Shown piece after piece: positions 1 to 12,184 of a DNA stretch of 64,000 nucleotides (position 1 is the first letter of the stretch; each line of letters starts with the position of its first letter). The stretch spans positions 579,778-643,777 of the forward strand of contig BDDD01000180.1 of assembly GCA_001972305.1 (NCBI GenBank). Direction: 5' to 3'. The notes beneath the pieces are model-generated. The model did no database searches, was not told the DNA's origin, and worked only from the letters and a program-made list of their open reading frames with translations. The position numbers were made by a program, and so were the translations under genes. This DNA comes from Cephalotus follicularis. Taxonomy: Eukaryota > Streptophyta > Magnoliopsida > Oxalidales > Cephalotaceae.

Positions 1-600
1 TCTTAAAGAAGTCGACGTCTTTATGTCAGAAGAGACTAAAACAAGGCTGCATTAACAAAATGTCATATCCAACATGCCCAAGACTTTTGCAACGGCTATA
101 AATGAGAATGAGGCTATAAATAGAGGTCAAGAAACAAAAACAAAGAGAGAAGAACACAACCCTTGATCATCTAACATCCAAGTTCAAATTTGCACATTTA
201 CATCAAGCTTTTTGTTTACACTTTTATATCCAACCTTTGAGAGGTTACTTGTAAACACACATTATCTTTACAACTCATTGTAAAAGAGGGGAGTGAACCC
301 TCATAAGGTGTTTGTTTGATTTACACCCGGAACCCAAAATCAATTGTAAGGTGGTTTGTTTGATTTGCACCCGTAAGCCGAAAATCAAAGGTGGCTAGAG
401 GATTCTAGTGGAATCTCAAGGAGATCTTGAGAAAGTGGACGTAGGCACGGTTTTGCCGAACCACTATAAATTTGTTTGCACTCCTTCTATCCCTTAACTC
501 TTTATTTAATTGTTCTTGTGTGATTATTTATGTTCATTGCTTAATTTGTATTTTCCGCATACATTGGTTTGTTAGTTTAAAGGTTGCCATACATACACAT
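1..600 (+). mobile_element. LTR-like fragment of a Ty1/copia retrotransposon
   Basis: No open frame of useful length is seen. The part at 420-475 (a GTGGACGTAGGCAC motif followed by GCCGAACCAC and TATAAAT) resembles the R-U5 end of plant copia LTRs. A short imperfect tandem repeat of about 42 bp lies inside (from 306 and from 350, each with TTTGTTTGATTT and a CACCCG core). The LTR start lies outside the window and no primer-binding site follows, so only one truncated end is present. The family assignment is inferred from motif style. Confidence 0.45.
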
Positions 601-609
601 TACTTTCAG

Positions 610-772
610 GCATTAAACGTGCTCACTTAATAGTTATTTTGGATGAAAAATTTGACGAGAGGCAATGGTGATGGATGGGGATGAGTTTGGGGGTAACTTT
701 GACACGAAAAAAAGTTCATGAGCCAAAATGACACAAGGTATAAAGTTCATGGAGTGATAATGGATTTAACCC
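610..772. repeat. One arm of a foldback MITE
   Basis: This segment matches the right-hand arm of the complete foldback elements at 8465-8811 and 19857-20200, sharing GATGAAAAATTTGACG, AGTTTGGGGG, ACTTTGACACGAAAAAAAGT and a terminal AATGGATTTAACCC. The opposite arm is missing, so it is a half-element. Confidence 0.65.
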
Positions 773-1722
773 AAAAATATAAATATATCAAATAACATGT
801 AAGAAAACTAAAAAACTTTAGGATATATATAGTTCGCAAGTTGATTGAAATTGTTATGATTAAATACCGAAGGAATCAAGGAAGAGAAGTTGTAGTAGTG
901 GGAGAGGCAAATTCTCAAACTTTTGCATCACGAACTTTTTTATCCAATGACATACATCAAATTATACTTGAATATGTTGGACTGAATTAGTTTAAGAAAA
1001 ATAAGATGGTGAAGTATGCTTGGTTTTTAGCAGAATAAAAATCATATATACTAAGTGAGCCTTAATAGCTAGAAGTAGAGTTGTACAAATATTAGGAGAG
1101 TCACCACCTCATAATTCAATTCTTATGTAAGAATCAAATTTTGAGGAAATTATCCTAATTAATATTGGCCTTTAAATCGTAGGGACAAAACCTTAAGATT
1201 GCTATCATCAGGGTCGCAACCTTATGACCGAAGGGATTAGGTCTTTTAAATCGAAGGAACTGGCCGTATTCGAGATGAATTCAGAATTTGGTTACGAGAG
1301 GGGAAGGTGTTAGGCACCCCCAGCTTGTCTAAACCGCAACTTAGCATTGTTTGATCATTCCATGATCTATTATTATCTTAAATAATAAATTTTCCTAAAT
1401 TTGCATCCATAATTTGTATCACATCCATTAAGTAGTACTAATGAAATATGTACAAATAAATATAAACGAAAGAATGAAATAAATAAATAAATACGATAAC
1501 CAAAAAGATAAATAAAAAAGGAAAGAAAAATAAGAAAAATAGATAAATGAATGTTATCACAAACTTAATTTTAACATATTATTAAAAAAATAATCAATTA
1601 TCTAATCTAAATGAAGATTTTATTGATTTAATTCTATGCTAACGTGATTATTATCGATTACATTATTTACGGATTACTAAAATACACCTACTTTCAATTT
1701 TATAATTACATTTTAGTTTATT
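773..1722. other. AT-rich non-coding stretch
   Basis: No gene is visible. A less AT-rich patch at about 1180-1330, with a run near 1290 reading GAGGGGAAGGTGTTAGGCAC, looks repeat-derived but I cannot classify it. The rest is A/T-biased with no long frame. Confidence 0.5.
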
Positions 1723-1899
1723 TACACTAACAACGTAACTAAAATTTTTTAAATGCAATATGAAAATCAAGACCTAAATACTAACGTAAGTATAAAATAT
1801 GACTCACGTATACACTAACAACGTAACTAAATTTTTTTTAAATGCAATATGAAAATCAAGACCTAAATACTAACGTAAGTATAACATATGACTCACGTA
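1723..1899. repeat. 88-bp direct tandem duplication
   Basis: Two copies begin TACACTAACAACGTAACTAAA at 1723 and 1811 and each ends near GACTCACGTA. They differ by one T-run length and one base, so the duplication is young. It lies just upstream of the LINE. Confidence 0.85.
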
Positions 1900-2149
1900 T
1901 ATCACATATTAAAAAAACTACACGCAATATTATGATGGAATGTAGAAATTGGGATTTCTAAAAATGGGTTAGAGAGAGAAGCTCTTCCTTCTCTCTAACC
2001 TTGCTGCAACCTAGCCTTCTTCTCTCTTCCCTTTTCCTTGTGTTGCCTTCCTTATCCCGTCCCCCCTTCTTTCTCCACTTCTCTAGCTCCCCTTTGGTGT
2101 CTCCCTGCTCCTTGGTTCCTTTTTTCTCATCCGTGCCGCAAGAGTCTCC

Positions 2150-3919
2150 ATGAAACCTGCTCGAGCGTTGAGAAGCTCTCTTCGTCTCCTGGTTCAACCT
2201 GCATTTGTGGGCTCTTCTTTGGCGCCCAGAAGTGTCGTTCCTGCTAGTGACATCCCTAAGGAGGTTGGAGTTTCTAACTCAAGCGTACCTGCTCAATATG
2301 CTTGTGAGAGAAACTCTACCTTACCTCTTCCTGTTAGTTTTGTTGAAGGAAGGGACATGTCTCAAGTGTCCTTAGTCTCCATGGTTCCAGAGTCGCAAGA
2401 TGTACTGGTAAATGTCTCTCATACGTCAGGTAAGAATGAAAGGAACAGCTCATCATGGACGAAAAGTTTTGTTAACCGCGTGTGTGCGGTGGCTAAGAAA
2501 GTGGAGGAAGTTTCTAGCGAGGACTTGGAGAAGGAAGACCTAGTGGTCCTGGAACCTTTACTTAAGGGTCCTTGTAACCCTATCTTATGTGATCCTAATT
2601 TTTCTTTTTAGGATGGAAAAGATGTGTCAGAGCCGGATGCTTTGGGAAGGTGTCCCAACAACCCCCTTTTACCGGAGAATACTAAGAAACCTAAGGGCAA
2701 AGAGATTATGGGTCAGGTCTCCTCAGAAAGTGAAACTCCTACCTCGATACCTGGACTTCCTCCCTCGTCACAAGGGGAACCTTCTTTGAAGACAAAACCT
2801 ACAAAACTAGCTCAGCCATGGAAAGATCTTTTTGCTCCTTCCAAGAATCTTGACTCATCTTTGGAGTTCTTTTAACCCCTTCTTGTGGATGGCGTCCTGC
2901 GGGCAAAGCCCCTTCCAGAAGTGGTAGCAAAGGGTGAACAGGAGTGGGAGAACACTTTTGTGGCCTTCCTCGTTGGGAAAAAACTTCCTGGAAAGAATGT
3001 TAAAGGCGTCCTTGAAAGGAAATGGAATCAGGTGGGACATTTTTCCTTTTATGTCGTAGGAAATGGGGTGTTCATGGTGAAGTTTGATAATGGACAAGCT
3101 AGAGATTGGGCACTGGACAATGGCCCGTGGGATATCTGGGGTTACCATTTGGCCATTAGGAAATGGAGCAAAGACATGTCGCTTGCGTTGGAGGACTGTA
3201 AGTCGATACAGATATGGGTGAAGCTATCAAGAGTTTCGGTTTAATACTGGACTAAGTTGGGGTTAAGCTATGTTGCAAGTGTTCTTGGGAAACCTCTACA
3301 CATGGATGCGAACACCACTAATAGGTATGATTTATCTTTTGCATGTGTCTGTATTGATATGGAAGCAACTAACTCATTCCCGGATAGTATTGTCCTAGAG
3401 CTTGACGATGGCCGCATAACAACAATAGGTGTTGAATACCCTTGGCGGCCGGCCTCGTGTACTTTATGTAAAGTTTTTGACCACTCGAATAGGACCTACC
3501 CAGAATCAATTAGGAGGGAATTGCTACCTAAACCGGTGGTAATGGCACAAAGGAAGCTGGATGATGCAGAAGGTTGGATCACTGTTAAAAGAAAAGGGAG
3601 AAATCTGGAACAGGTTCAGGAACCCAACCGTATTGATTTGCCCCAAGTAATCGAAGAGCAAGGACCGAGAGAGGAAGCTATTAAACAGGCCCCTAAGACG
3701 CCTGTAAAGAATGCACCGGGCCCCTTAGTCCAGTTCACAACCTCCACAGAGTTTGTTAGTGGAGGCCCTACAAGTGAGGTGGACGAGACAAGAAGTAGTG
3801 TGGAGAGGATAGGTGATACTGCTAGAGTGATGCTGGCTGGAAGTTCAAGTGGGCATAAGAAGAAAAAGAAGAAGGGTCGTGAGGGCCAAGGGGTACCAAT
3901 GACTCATTCATCCAAATGA
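2150..3919 (+). pseudogene. LINE ORF1 (DUF4283-type RNA-binding protein), broken
   Basis: In L1 elements ORF1 encodes the RNA-binding partner of ORF2. Pieces at 2150-2611, about 2590-2875, 2885-3244 and 3257-3919 lie in a common order separated by stops or frame changes. The 2885-3244 part contains a DUF4283-like core ([10 protein letters not shown], then [12 protein letters not shown]), typical of plant LINE ORF1. Downstream, CTLCKVFDHSNRTYP matches a CCHC zinc knuckle whose last cysteine reads Y. The tail is basic (KKKKKKGR). The ATG at 2150 is the first long-frame start. ORF1 and ORF2 overlap by four bases at 3916-3919. Confidence 0.8.
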
Positions 3920-6900
3920 ATAGAGTAGCCGCTTGGAATGTGAGGGGCTTGAATGACCCCTCAAAACAATGTGAGGTTAGGAATTTCATTAGCTCCAATA
4001 ACATTTCCTTGCTTGGCATTTTGGAGTCTAGGGTTAGGGAGCCTAACCTGGAGAAAGTAACTAGAAACATCAATAAGAACTGGAATTTTGTTTCTAACAA
4101 TTGTGTATCTATGTTGGGAAGAATTGTTATGATGTGGGACTATTCCCTTATTAATTTTGTTCCCATTTATGTAAATGATCAGGCGATTCATGGAGTGGTT
4201 ATACTTCTTAACAATATGTGCATCTTTGTTTCTTTTGTATATGGCATGCGTGATAGGAATGCTTGGCTAACTCTTTGGGAGGATCTAATTCATTGTGTTG
4301 ATCGGTTTAGAAATGAAACATGGGCAGTTTTAGGAGATTTCAATGTCACTAGATATAGAGGTGAGCATAGTACTAGTAGAAGGGTGACAAGGGCAATGCA
4401 AGACTTTAATAGTGCTATCACTAAGGCTGAATTGGAGGACATGAGCGGTGTGGGGTTCCATTTCACTTGGAGCAATATGAGAGTGGGTTCCGAGGCCATC
4501 TCAAAAAAAATTGATAAAGCCTTGGGTAATTGGTGTTGGTTTAAAATGGTGGGGGATTCATACTCCATGTATCATACTCCTAGGATATCAGATCATTCAC
4601 CAGTTTCTATCCAAATGAGAGATAGACAGCCTTACAGAGGAAGACCCTTTAAGTTCTTGAACTTTTGAGCTAAAAACGACAAGTTCCTGTCTATTGTCAA
4701 GCAGGAATGGGACAAGGCACACTTAGGCTCCCCTCTTGTAGTCATTCACAAAAAACTCAAGGGTCTCAAAAGCCAATTGCGGGAGCTTTGCACTAGACCG
4801 GATTCTAAAGTTAAGGAGCTTAGAACATTCCTACACTCAGTTCAAAATGAACTGAGGTGTGGGGTTTCAGATCCAATTGTGGTAGGGAAGGAAAGGCAGC
4901 TAAGGATAGAGGTCGGGCAGGCAGCAAGAATGGAAGAAGCATTCTTCAAACAAAAATCAAGAATTCATTGGTTGAAGGAAGGGGATTCCAACACTGCCTA
5001 CTTCCACAGGATGGTCAAGGTTCGACAGTCAAAGAACCACATTGTGAGGATAAGAGATGAGGCCGGGAATTGGGTGGAGTGGGAGAATGATATTTCTCAA
5101 GTGGCTGTAAATTACTTCAGCAAGATCATAGGGTCCCTTGATCAAGAAACATGCATCTACAACCTCAATGGTTATGCTAAGTGGATCACAAGTGAGCAAA
5201 CACGGTCCCTGGGTAGCCCTATCTCAAGACAGGAAGTAAAAGACGCCCTATGGTCACAAAATCCCAGCAAAGCACCTGGTCTGGATGGTTATACTGGACA
5301 GGGCAGCTTGGAGCCTTATGGGGGAATATTGCATTGATGCTATTTTAGATTTATTTGCTTTTGGATATATGCCGCAATGCCTTAATGCTACAATTCTAGT
5401 GCTTATACCAAAAGTTAAGAATCTGGAGACCATGGGAGACTTTAGACCGATCTCTTGTTGCAACTACCTCTACAAGACCATTGCCAAAATCCTTGCTAAT
5501 AGACTGAAGCATGTCCTCCAAGATCTTATTCATCCTGTACAGTCGGCATTCATCAAGGGAAGAAACATGAAGGATAATATCCTCTTGTCCCAAGAAATTC
5601 TCAAAGGCTACCATTCTAATAGAGGCGCTGCTAGATGTGCTATTAAAGTGGATATAGATAAAGCGTATGGTACCATGAATTGGGAATTTGTCCTGACAAT
5701 GTTGAAGAAGGTTGGTTGCCCAAGGAACTTTGTCACTTGGGTCTGACAATGTACTACTAATCCTATGTTCTTGGTGGTGATCAATGGAGGCTTACATGGT
5801 TTTTTCCCTAGTAAACGGGGGCTAAGGCAGGGAGATCCTCTATCCCCATACCTATTCGCGTTAAAGATGGACTTTTTATCTCATCTCCTACATCCGGATG
5901 TCCAAGGCAGGATGTTCAAGTATCACTTGAAATGCCAGGTGTTGGGCATCACCCACCTTTGTTATACCGATGACCTTCTCCTTTTATCGGCAGCCAAGAT
6001 GGAGTCTGTTAGTTGCCTTATGGAAGCAATGGATAGCTCCAAGAAAGCTTCAGGACTAACTGTGAGCACCCACAAGAGTATGATCTTCTTTTGCAATACT
6101 AATGCTAGAACTAAGGCTGACATTCTCTGAAGGGTACAGTTTAGAGAAGGTTCCTTGCCTATGACATATCTGAGGCTGCCACTTATAACAAAGAGACTAT
6201 CAAGAACAGATTGTGCTCCCCTGGTAGAACGTCTCATGGTTAGAGCCAATAGCTGGGTAAGTAAAGCACTCTCTTTTGCAGGTCGCCTTCAGCTTATTAA
6301 GGCTACCCTGGTGAGTATGCGGGTCTACTGGTGTAGTGCATTCCTTCTTCCTTCGATAATTGTAAAGGAGTGTGATCGTGTCCTTAGAAAGTTCCTTTGG
6401 GGCGGGCAAGGCCGGGGAAAGGTCAAGTGGACTGAGGTGTGCAAACCAATGGTGGAAAGGGGGCTTGTAATTAAGCATATGAAAACCTGGAATAGGGCCT
6501 TACTCCTTAAACAGGTCTGGAATATCTTGATGAATCAATCACTCTGGGCTAGATGGTGTCATGCATATCTTATTAAGCAGTCCAACTTCTGGGTTATGCC
6601 GACTAGACGCTTACGCTTTTTGTCTTGGAGACAAATTCTCCTACTCATGCCGGTAGCTAAGGATCATCTCATATATAAATGTGGGAGGGGTGATAAGTTC
6701 TCCCTATGGTTCGACCCATGGATGCATGGTGAGTCTATACATACTCTATATGGACATAGGGTTATCCATGAGACACGACTGGGCAGTTCAGCACTAGTCA
6801 AGGATGTGATTAGGGAGGGTAGGTGGAATTGGCCTTTAAACTCTTTGGACCTTGTTGAAATCTAGCAGAGGGTTCATGATATCCCCATCTCCCTTACCTC

Positions 6901-7520
6901 AAACAATATTTTCTGGGTCTCTACAAGTAACTCTTTCTCTACAATGCAAGCATGGCAAAGAATTCGAGTCAGGTCTGCTGAGGTTGATTGGCACAAACTG
7001 GTATGGCACCCGGTTAGGATACCGAAACATGCGTTTTGCTTATGGCTTGCGCTTAGGAGATCTCATAAGAACAGGGATAAATTGCTTGCTATTGGAGTGC
7101 TCCATACAGCCTCTTGCGTTTTCAACTGTGGAAAGGTAGAGTCCCTGGAGCATCTCTTCTTCCAATGCCCTTTCACCCTTAACATTTGGAAGGCTGTCCT
7201 AGCCATGTGTAATGTCCTAAGACCGATCGTTCAATGGATGGATGAAATAAAATGGATGCTAGACCATGATAGAGGACACAAGTTCCCGACGTTGGTGAGG
7301 AAACTTGGCTTTGCCGCTTCTGTATATCATTTATGGCTTGAAAGAAACTGAAGATGCTTTAAGAATCAATTTATTCCCGCTCAAGAGATTATTGACAGGA
7401 TTAAACATGATGTGGCATGGAAGATATGGTTGGGCCGGAAAACTAAAAGTTGTGAGTGGCACCATAGCCTATGTGTGAATTGGGGTATTCCTTTGGAAGA
7501 GATGATATAGGGTCTGGCCG
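3916..7520 (+). pseudogene. LINE ORF2: endonuclease, reverse transcriptase, zf-RVT; broken
   Basis: ORF2 makes the nick and copies the RNA at the target site. The first 250 codons (3916-4668) are an AP-endonuclease-like domain with WNVRGLN near the start, GDFNVT, and SDHSP at the end. Reverse transcriptase follows: FRPISCCNYLYKTIAK, QSAFIKGRNMKDNILL, then LRQGDPLSPYLFAL, and YTDD in place of the usual YADD/FADD. The 6944-7351 part has WLALRRSHKNRDKL and CGKVESLEHLFFQCPFT, the zinc-binding domain found after plant LINE RTs. Stops occur at about 4666, 5744, 6128, 6863 and 7349, with a frame change near 5300. The stop at 4666 sits where Trp is expected. Confidence 0.9.
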
Positions 7521-7806
7521 CATGGTATGGAAGGGGTTGGGTATGCTATGGATCATAGGTGTTAGGTGCTGGCAGCTTTGGGTGCCTATGTCAATATACC
7601 ACTTTGTTAGTTTATGCTCATCTCTATATGTGCTAATTGCTTAGTTGACGGATAGTGAAGTTTTCCTTGTAGGGTTAGCAAGGGGCCCTAGCATGCTTGT
7701 CCTTTTTCTGTAAACAAGATGAGAGTTCTTGTAATTAACTTTTTTCAGTTTATAACACTAAACCTGTTCCAAAAAAAAAAAAGAAAAAAAAAAGAAATGT
7801 AGAAAT

Positions 7807-8108
7807 GTACTTACCTATTTACCAAATAGTTTATCCACCAAAAACCTCAATTACTTGAGAGAAATTGATTGATTATGCAAACTTAACCATAAATCTAAAA
7901 AAAAACAAATTAATACTTAAAACAAATTTAAAATTTACCTCCAATAACTTGGTTTTCTTCTCCTTTAATTTTTTCTAGCGAAGACAAAATATGGTGGCTC
8001 ACTTGGAAACCAGAAGGCAGCAACTCATTTGAGAAACAAAAGATGGTGCCAAAAAATTGTGTATAAACAACAGCTCCCACACACAAAAAACTAGTTTGTT
8101 AATAAGGT
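7807..8108. other. Short AT-rich stretch between LINE and copia-1
   Basis: I see no gene or recognisable repeat here. Confidence 0.4.
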
Positions 8109-8409
8109 TGCACAAATAATTCTCTATGATACAACAAGTCTCTTGAAGAATTATAGTTTAGCAATAAACACATTAGTTTGTTTAATTTTAATCAAAACAA
8201 AACAAAGCCTCTAATGATCCACGAGATCGCAAGCATGCAAAGGGTGCCTAATAATTGGGCCACTCGCACGTGGGTATTATAGAGTGTCTCACACTCTATC
8301 TCAATTATTTAGTATCAATGATACTCTCATATATAAAGGGATCCTAAGGCTTATCTTTAAACGATGTGGGATATAAACACTATTTTATTCTCAAACAAAC
8401 TTTACAACA
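8109..8409 (-). repeat. 3' LTR of copia-1
   Basis: On the minus strand it begins TGTTGTAAAGTTTGTTTGAG directly after a purine-rich tract, and it aligns with the right LTR (21362-21891) through GTGTTTRTAT, the AGAGTATY block and CTTCAAGAGACTTGTTG. It is shorter than the right LTR. Confidence 0.7.
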
Positions 8410-8935
8410 ATCTCCCACTTTGTTTGAAAAATAAAATTTTCAAAAACATTTATAAAACATTTTAGGGATAAGTCCATTTTTGCCCCCTGAACTTTACACG
8501 TTGTGTCTCGTTGGCCCTCAAACTTTTTTTCGTGTCAAAATTGCCCCCAAACTCTTTTCCGTTGATCACCGTCAAATTTTCCGTCCAAAAACACCGTTAA
8601 GTGACACGTGGCAGGCAAAAATTACCGTTAAGTGACACGTGGCCCTCGCCATTGCCTGCCACGTGTCACTTAACGGTAATTTTGGACGGAAAATTTGACA
8701 GAAGACAACGGTGACGAAAGGAGAAGAGTTTGGGGGCAACTTTGACACGAAAAAAAGTTCGAGGGCCAACGAGACACAACGTGTAAAGTTCATGGAGCAA
8801 AAATGGATTTACTTAGTATCAATGATACTCTCATATATAAAGGTATCCTAAGGCTTATCTTTAAACGATGTGGGATATAAACACTATTTTATTCTCAAAC
8901 AAACTTTACAACAATCTCCCACTTTGTTTGAAAAA
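8311..8935. repeat. 121-bp direct duplication of the LTR end plus polypurine tract, flanking a MITE
   Basis: Copies at 8311-8431 and 8815-8935 are offset by exactly 504 bp and nearly identical. Each contains the last ~100 bp of the LTR, the polypurine tract and a few internal bases. The foldback MITE (8465-8811) fills the space between them. The repeat is far too long to be the MITE's target duplication. Confidence 0.9.
8465..8811. mobile_element. Foldback MITE, ~345 bp
   Basis: The element is almost entirely an inverted repeat. The left arm has GGGATAAGTCCATTTTTGCC and the right arm GCAAAAATGGATTTA. The inner parts pair through CACGTGTCACTTAACGGTAA and its complement. There is no coding capacity. 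The same family occurs at 19857-20200 and as a half copy at 610-772. Confidence 0.9.
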
Positions 8936-9520
8936 ATGGATATACAGCCAAAACATTCATAAGACAAATATACATACATAAAGGTATCTCTCAAGTTAAA
9001 TTTTTACTTAGTGCTAGTATCTCAAAATCCTATAAAATTCATTAGTAGCCTAAGCTTTAAACTAATTACTTTAAATGATGGAATAGGAAATAATGCACAT
9101 ATACTAATCTTCTATTTATATCAAAAGTTCAATTATATACATAGCACTGTTATGGCCATGTTCTCGTACCTGGGTTTATGAACTCTCTAGACAAGAAACC
9201 ATAACTCTCGTTAGAAGCGGCACCACTTCTAAGTTCATATAAGTGAAACTTGTACAATGCATCTTCGTTACATAATGCACTACTTCATCATTAAGCTTCA
9301 TTAAGAATAATATTCAACCTCTCACAAACGTAACAGACAATATTGATTTCTCTTCTTTGGGCTTAATTTATCGGTACCAAACATTCACGTGCAGTAACTT
9401 GTTTTTACCCTTTAAACCTTTTTTACTAATCATTTCCTAGTCAAAGGTTAGGTTTCTATTACTTGTGAATGCAATTTGAAGGTTTCAGCCCCATCTCATT
9501 TGATGTCATCCTTACTTCCC
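8936..9520. other. copia-1 sequence between pol stop and 3' LTR
   Basis: No frame is visible. This is the interval between the RNase H end and the polypurine tract, so it is probably the 3' untranslated part of copia-1. Confidence 0.5.
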
Positions 9521-10344
9521 TTATAGAGCTTTCGTAAAAGGATCAACCAAGTTTTTGCTTAACTTTACATAGACAATTGTAACAGTACCATCCTGAATCA
9601 ATTGTCTCACATACTCGTGTCTTAGAGTTATATGTCTAGACTTGCCATTGTAAGTGCCACTATAAGCCCTTGAGAATGTAGCTTGACTATCACAATAGAT
9701 AGAAATAGGAGGCATAGGACTAGGCCACAGTTTGATGTACGTCAACAAATTTCTAATCCATTCAGCCTCTTTTCCTGTTGCCCCTAAGGCAATAAGTTCA
9801 GATTCCATTGTTGAGTGAGAGACACATGTTTGTTTCTTGCTCGCCCAAGAAACTACTCCACCTTGTAAGGTGAATACCCAACCAGAAGTAGCCTGATTAT
9901 CTCCCACTTTTGCAATCCAACTAGCATCGGTGTATCCTTCTAATACAGCCGGATAATCATCATAGAATAAAGCTAGATTTTTGGTCTTCTTTAAGTAACC
10001 AAAAATTCTGCCTATAGCCTTCCAATGTTCGACACTTGGATTACTAGTATATTTGCTTAATTTACATACGAAATAAGCTATGTGTGGTCTTGTACATGCA
10101 TTGCATACATCAAAGACCCTATAGCACTCGCATACTCAAGTTGTGCTATCGCTCTTCCAGTATTACGTTCTAATTTAATACTGGGATCAAAAGGAGTGTT
10201 ACTTCTTTGAAGACAAGATGATTAAACTTATTTAACATATTCTCAATATAATGAATTTGGCTTAAAGCAAAACCTCCACTATGTTTCTTAACTTTGATAC
10301 CCAAAATAGTATCCACTTCATCCAAGTCTTTCATTTTAAACATG
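9521..10344 (-). pseudogene. copia-1 reverse transcriptase C-terminus and RNase H
   Basis: The RNase H domain (9521-9907) has GWVFTLQGGVVSWASKKQT, the ESELIAL acidic motif, CDSQ, and RHITLRHEYVRQLI before VDPFTKAL, the standard copia C-terminus. Upstream (to 10344) lies RT connection sequence with MKDLDEVDTILGIKV and ALSQIHYIENML. Stops and frame changes separate the pieces. The frame continues on the far side of the 835-bp insertion at 11189. Confidence 0.88.
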
Positions 10345-10353
10345 GATGATAAG

Positions 10354-11188
10354 CAATGGCGGAACCAAAAATTTTGTTCAGGGGGTATAGAGAACATGCT
10401 TATTTGAAAATTTTAGTTAATAACAAAAATAGTAAAAATGATATATTCAAAATAATATATATGTATATTACAAGAAAAAAGAGTATTCCTACACGCTCAT
10501 TGTTTCACAAAATAAAATAAAAATAGATATAAATTTGCCAAAGTACTATTCGACGAGTTTTCATAGCGTGGAAGTGTTTCATGATGTTTTTCATTGTCAA
10601 TTATTTTAAGTATACCTCTCTTAATAAATGCATGCAAGCAAGCTATCGTTCATTCATTCATTTCTCATTCGATTTCGTAATCGAGTCTTCACAAGTTTCA
10701 TAGATGAAATTAGAAACATTAAAACAAAAACAAAAAATTATTACTAATACCTATTCAAGAAGAGAAAAAATAAGCATGAATCCTTGGTATTATATTATTC
10801 ATGTCCTCTCAAAATGCCATTATTCCAAGACCAGTTTTTGCCACCATGCTCATGTAGACTGTTTTGTGCACTAGTAGTGGGGGAAACTAAATCCAGTAGA
10901 CAAAAGTCCCAAACTCTCCTTTAATTTTGTCGATGTTTAAAAAAAAGTCTCGTCTCTTTCTTTTTTTAATTGTTTTGGCTTTTATTTTTAGGTCTCTTTA
11001 GTTTACTGTAAACTTGAACAAATTCAAACATGAATTTTTACTCAGGGAAATCTTGTATTAGTAGCTCATGTGCAATTATACTTTTTCACACACACATATA
11101 TATATACACCAATAGTTGAGTGCACATATATTATCATTTTTTTTACCAAAAGTTGAGTGGGTGCTCGTCCCTTACTAGTTCCACCCCC
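10354..11188. mobile_element. Non-autonomous hAT/Mutator-like DNA transposon, 835 bp
   Basis: It is flanked by a perfect direct repeat GATGATAAG (10345-10353 and 11189-11197) and interrupts copia-1 RT. Left end CAATGGCGGAACCAAAAAT and right end AGTTCCACCCCC are imperfect inverted repeats. The GGCGGAACCA-type end is common to non-autonomous plant hAT elements. Eight bp (hAT) or nine bp (Mutator) of duplication are both compatible. The interior is AT-rich without a frame. Confidence 0.82.
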
Positions 11189-11494
11189 GATGATAAGAAA
11201 CTCTTTGTTTCACTCACAGCAATTATATTTCTTCCAAAAATAAGCATATCATCAACATATAAGCACATCAAAACAAAATAGTCTTTTGTAAATTTACAAT
11301 AAATTCACTTATTAGCATTGTTGTGTTTAAAGCCATTGTACAATATAACTAAATCAAACTTCTCATGCCACTGCTTTGGCGCTTGTTAAGCCCATAAAGA
11401 TATTTAACCAATTTACATACTTTATTTTCATTTCCAGGAAGAACAAATCCTTCCGGTTGCTCTATGTAAATTTCTTCATTTAAATCTCCATTTA
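11189..11494 (-). pseudogene. copia-1 reverse transcriptase palm fragment
   Basis: It encodes NGDLNEEIYIEQPEGF, then KVCKLVKYLYGLN, the conserved copia RT segment around the LNGDL and LYGL(K)Q motifs. It lies between the 835-bp insertion and the CACTA insertion. The preceding part of the domain is at 18186 and beyond. Confidence 0.88.
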
Positions 11495-11497
11495 AGA

Positions 11498-11655
11498 CAC
11501 TACAAAAAAAATAGGCTAGAGCGAGGGCAGTAGGCGAGGGCAACAGCGAGGGCACTTAGTCCCCTCGCCGTTGCACGCTTTTTATTTTTTATTTTATATC
11601 AGCGTGGTGGCGAGGGCACTAATGCGAGGGCGTGGCAAGGGCAATTAGTACCCTC
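11498..11655. repeat. CACTA-1 left terminal and subterminal repeats
   Basis: After the terminal inverted repeat come repeated GCGAGGGCA/GAGGGCA words and their complements (CCCTCGCC at about 11560 and 11651). Such arrays are transposase-binding regions in characterised CACTA elements; binding here is inferred. Confidence 0.8.
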
Positions 11656-11676
11656 GCCACCATAAAAAAAACCATA

Positions 11677-12180
11677 TTACTGGGTTCTCTTCTTCTTCCT
11701 CCCCATTTTCTCTTCTCTCTCTTCGCGCCCCGTAACCGTTCCCATCACGCCGCCCTTACCAGTTTCTTCTTCTCTCCACCATTATCGCCTCTTTCCTCTT
11801 CACGCCGCCCATAGCCTCTATCGTTTCCACATCACCGGAGTCGTTGCTCCACAAGCCACATCGGACTGCCGTTTTGCTCACCATGGCTAGATCACACTGC
11901 CTGTCAGGTATATATATAAATATAACCTTATTACCCAGGTCCTCTTCTTCTTTTTCCCCATTTTCTCTTCTTTCTCTTCGCGCGTCGTAGCCGCTCACAT
12001 CACACCGCCCTTGCCAGTTTCTTCTTCTCTCCACCATTATTGCCTCTTTCCTCTTCACGCCGCCCGTAGCCTCCATCCTTTCCACATCACCGGAGTCGTT
12101 GCTCCAGAAATCACGCCACATCGGACTACCATTTTGCTCACCATGGCTAGATCGCACTGCCGGTCAGGTGTGTATATAAA
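11677..12180. repeat. ~255-bp tandem duplication, CT-rich
   Basis: Two copies begin at TTACTGGGTTC (11677) and TTACCCAGGTC (11931). Both contain CCAGTTTCTTCTTCTCTCCA, CACATCACCGGAGTCGTTGC and CACCATGGCTAGATC, and end in a TATATATA tract. Frames read on either strand are by-products of this low-complexity repeat. I infer CACTA-1 5' untranslated sequence. Confidence 0.85.
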
Positions 12181-12184
12181 NTAG

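Larger units (their letters stand above)
1950..7795 (+). mobile_element. L1-type LINE, full-length but decayed
   Basis: The element is flanked by an 11-bp direct repeat AATGTAGAAAT at 1939-1949 and 7796-7806, and ends in an A-rich tail (7771-7795). ORF1 (2150-3919) carries a nucleic-acid-binding domain. ORF2 (3916-about 7520) carries endonuclease, reverse transcriptase and a C-terminal zinc-binding domain. Length (5.85 kb), order and tail fit a plant L1. Several stops and frameshifts make it non-autonomous today. Confidence 0.93.

Noticed and set aside
11756-12157. 133-aa minus-strand frame with an internal repeat
   Set aside because: It is the reverse of the ~255-bp tandem duplication in CACTA-1; the repeated peptide follows from the DNA repeat.
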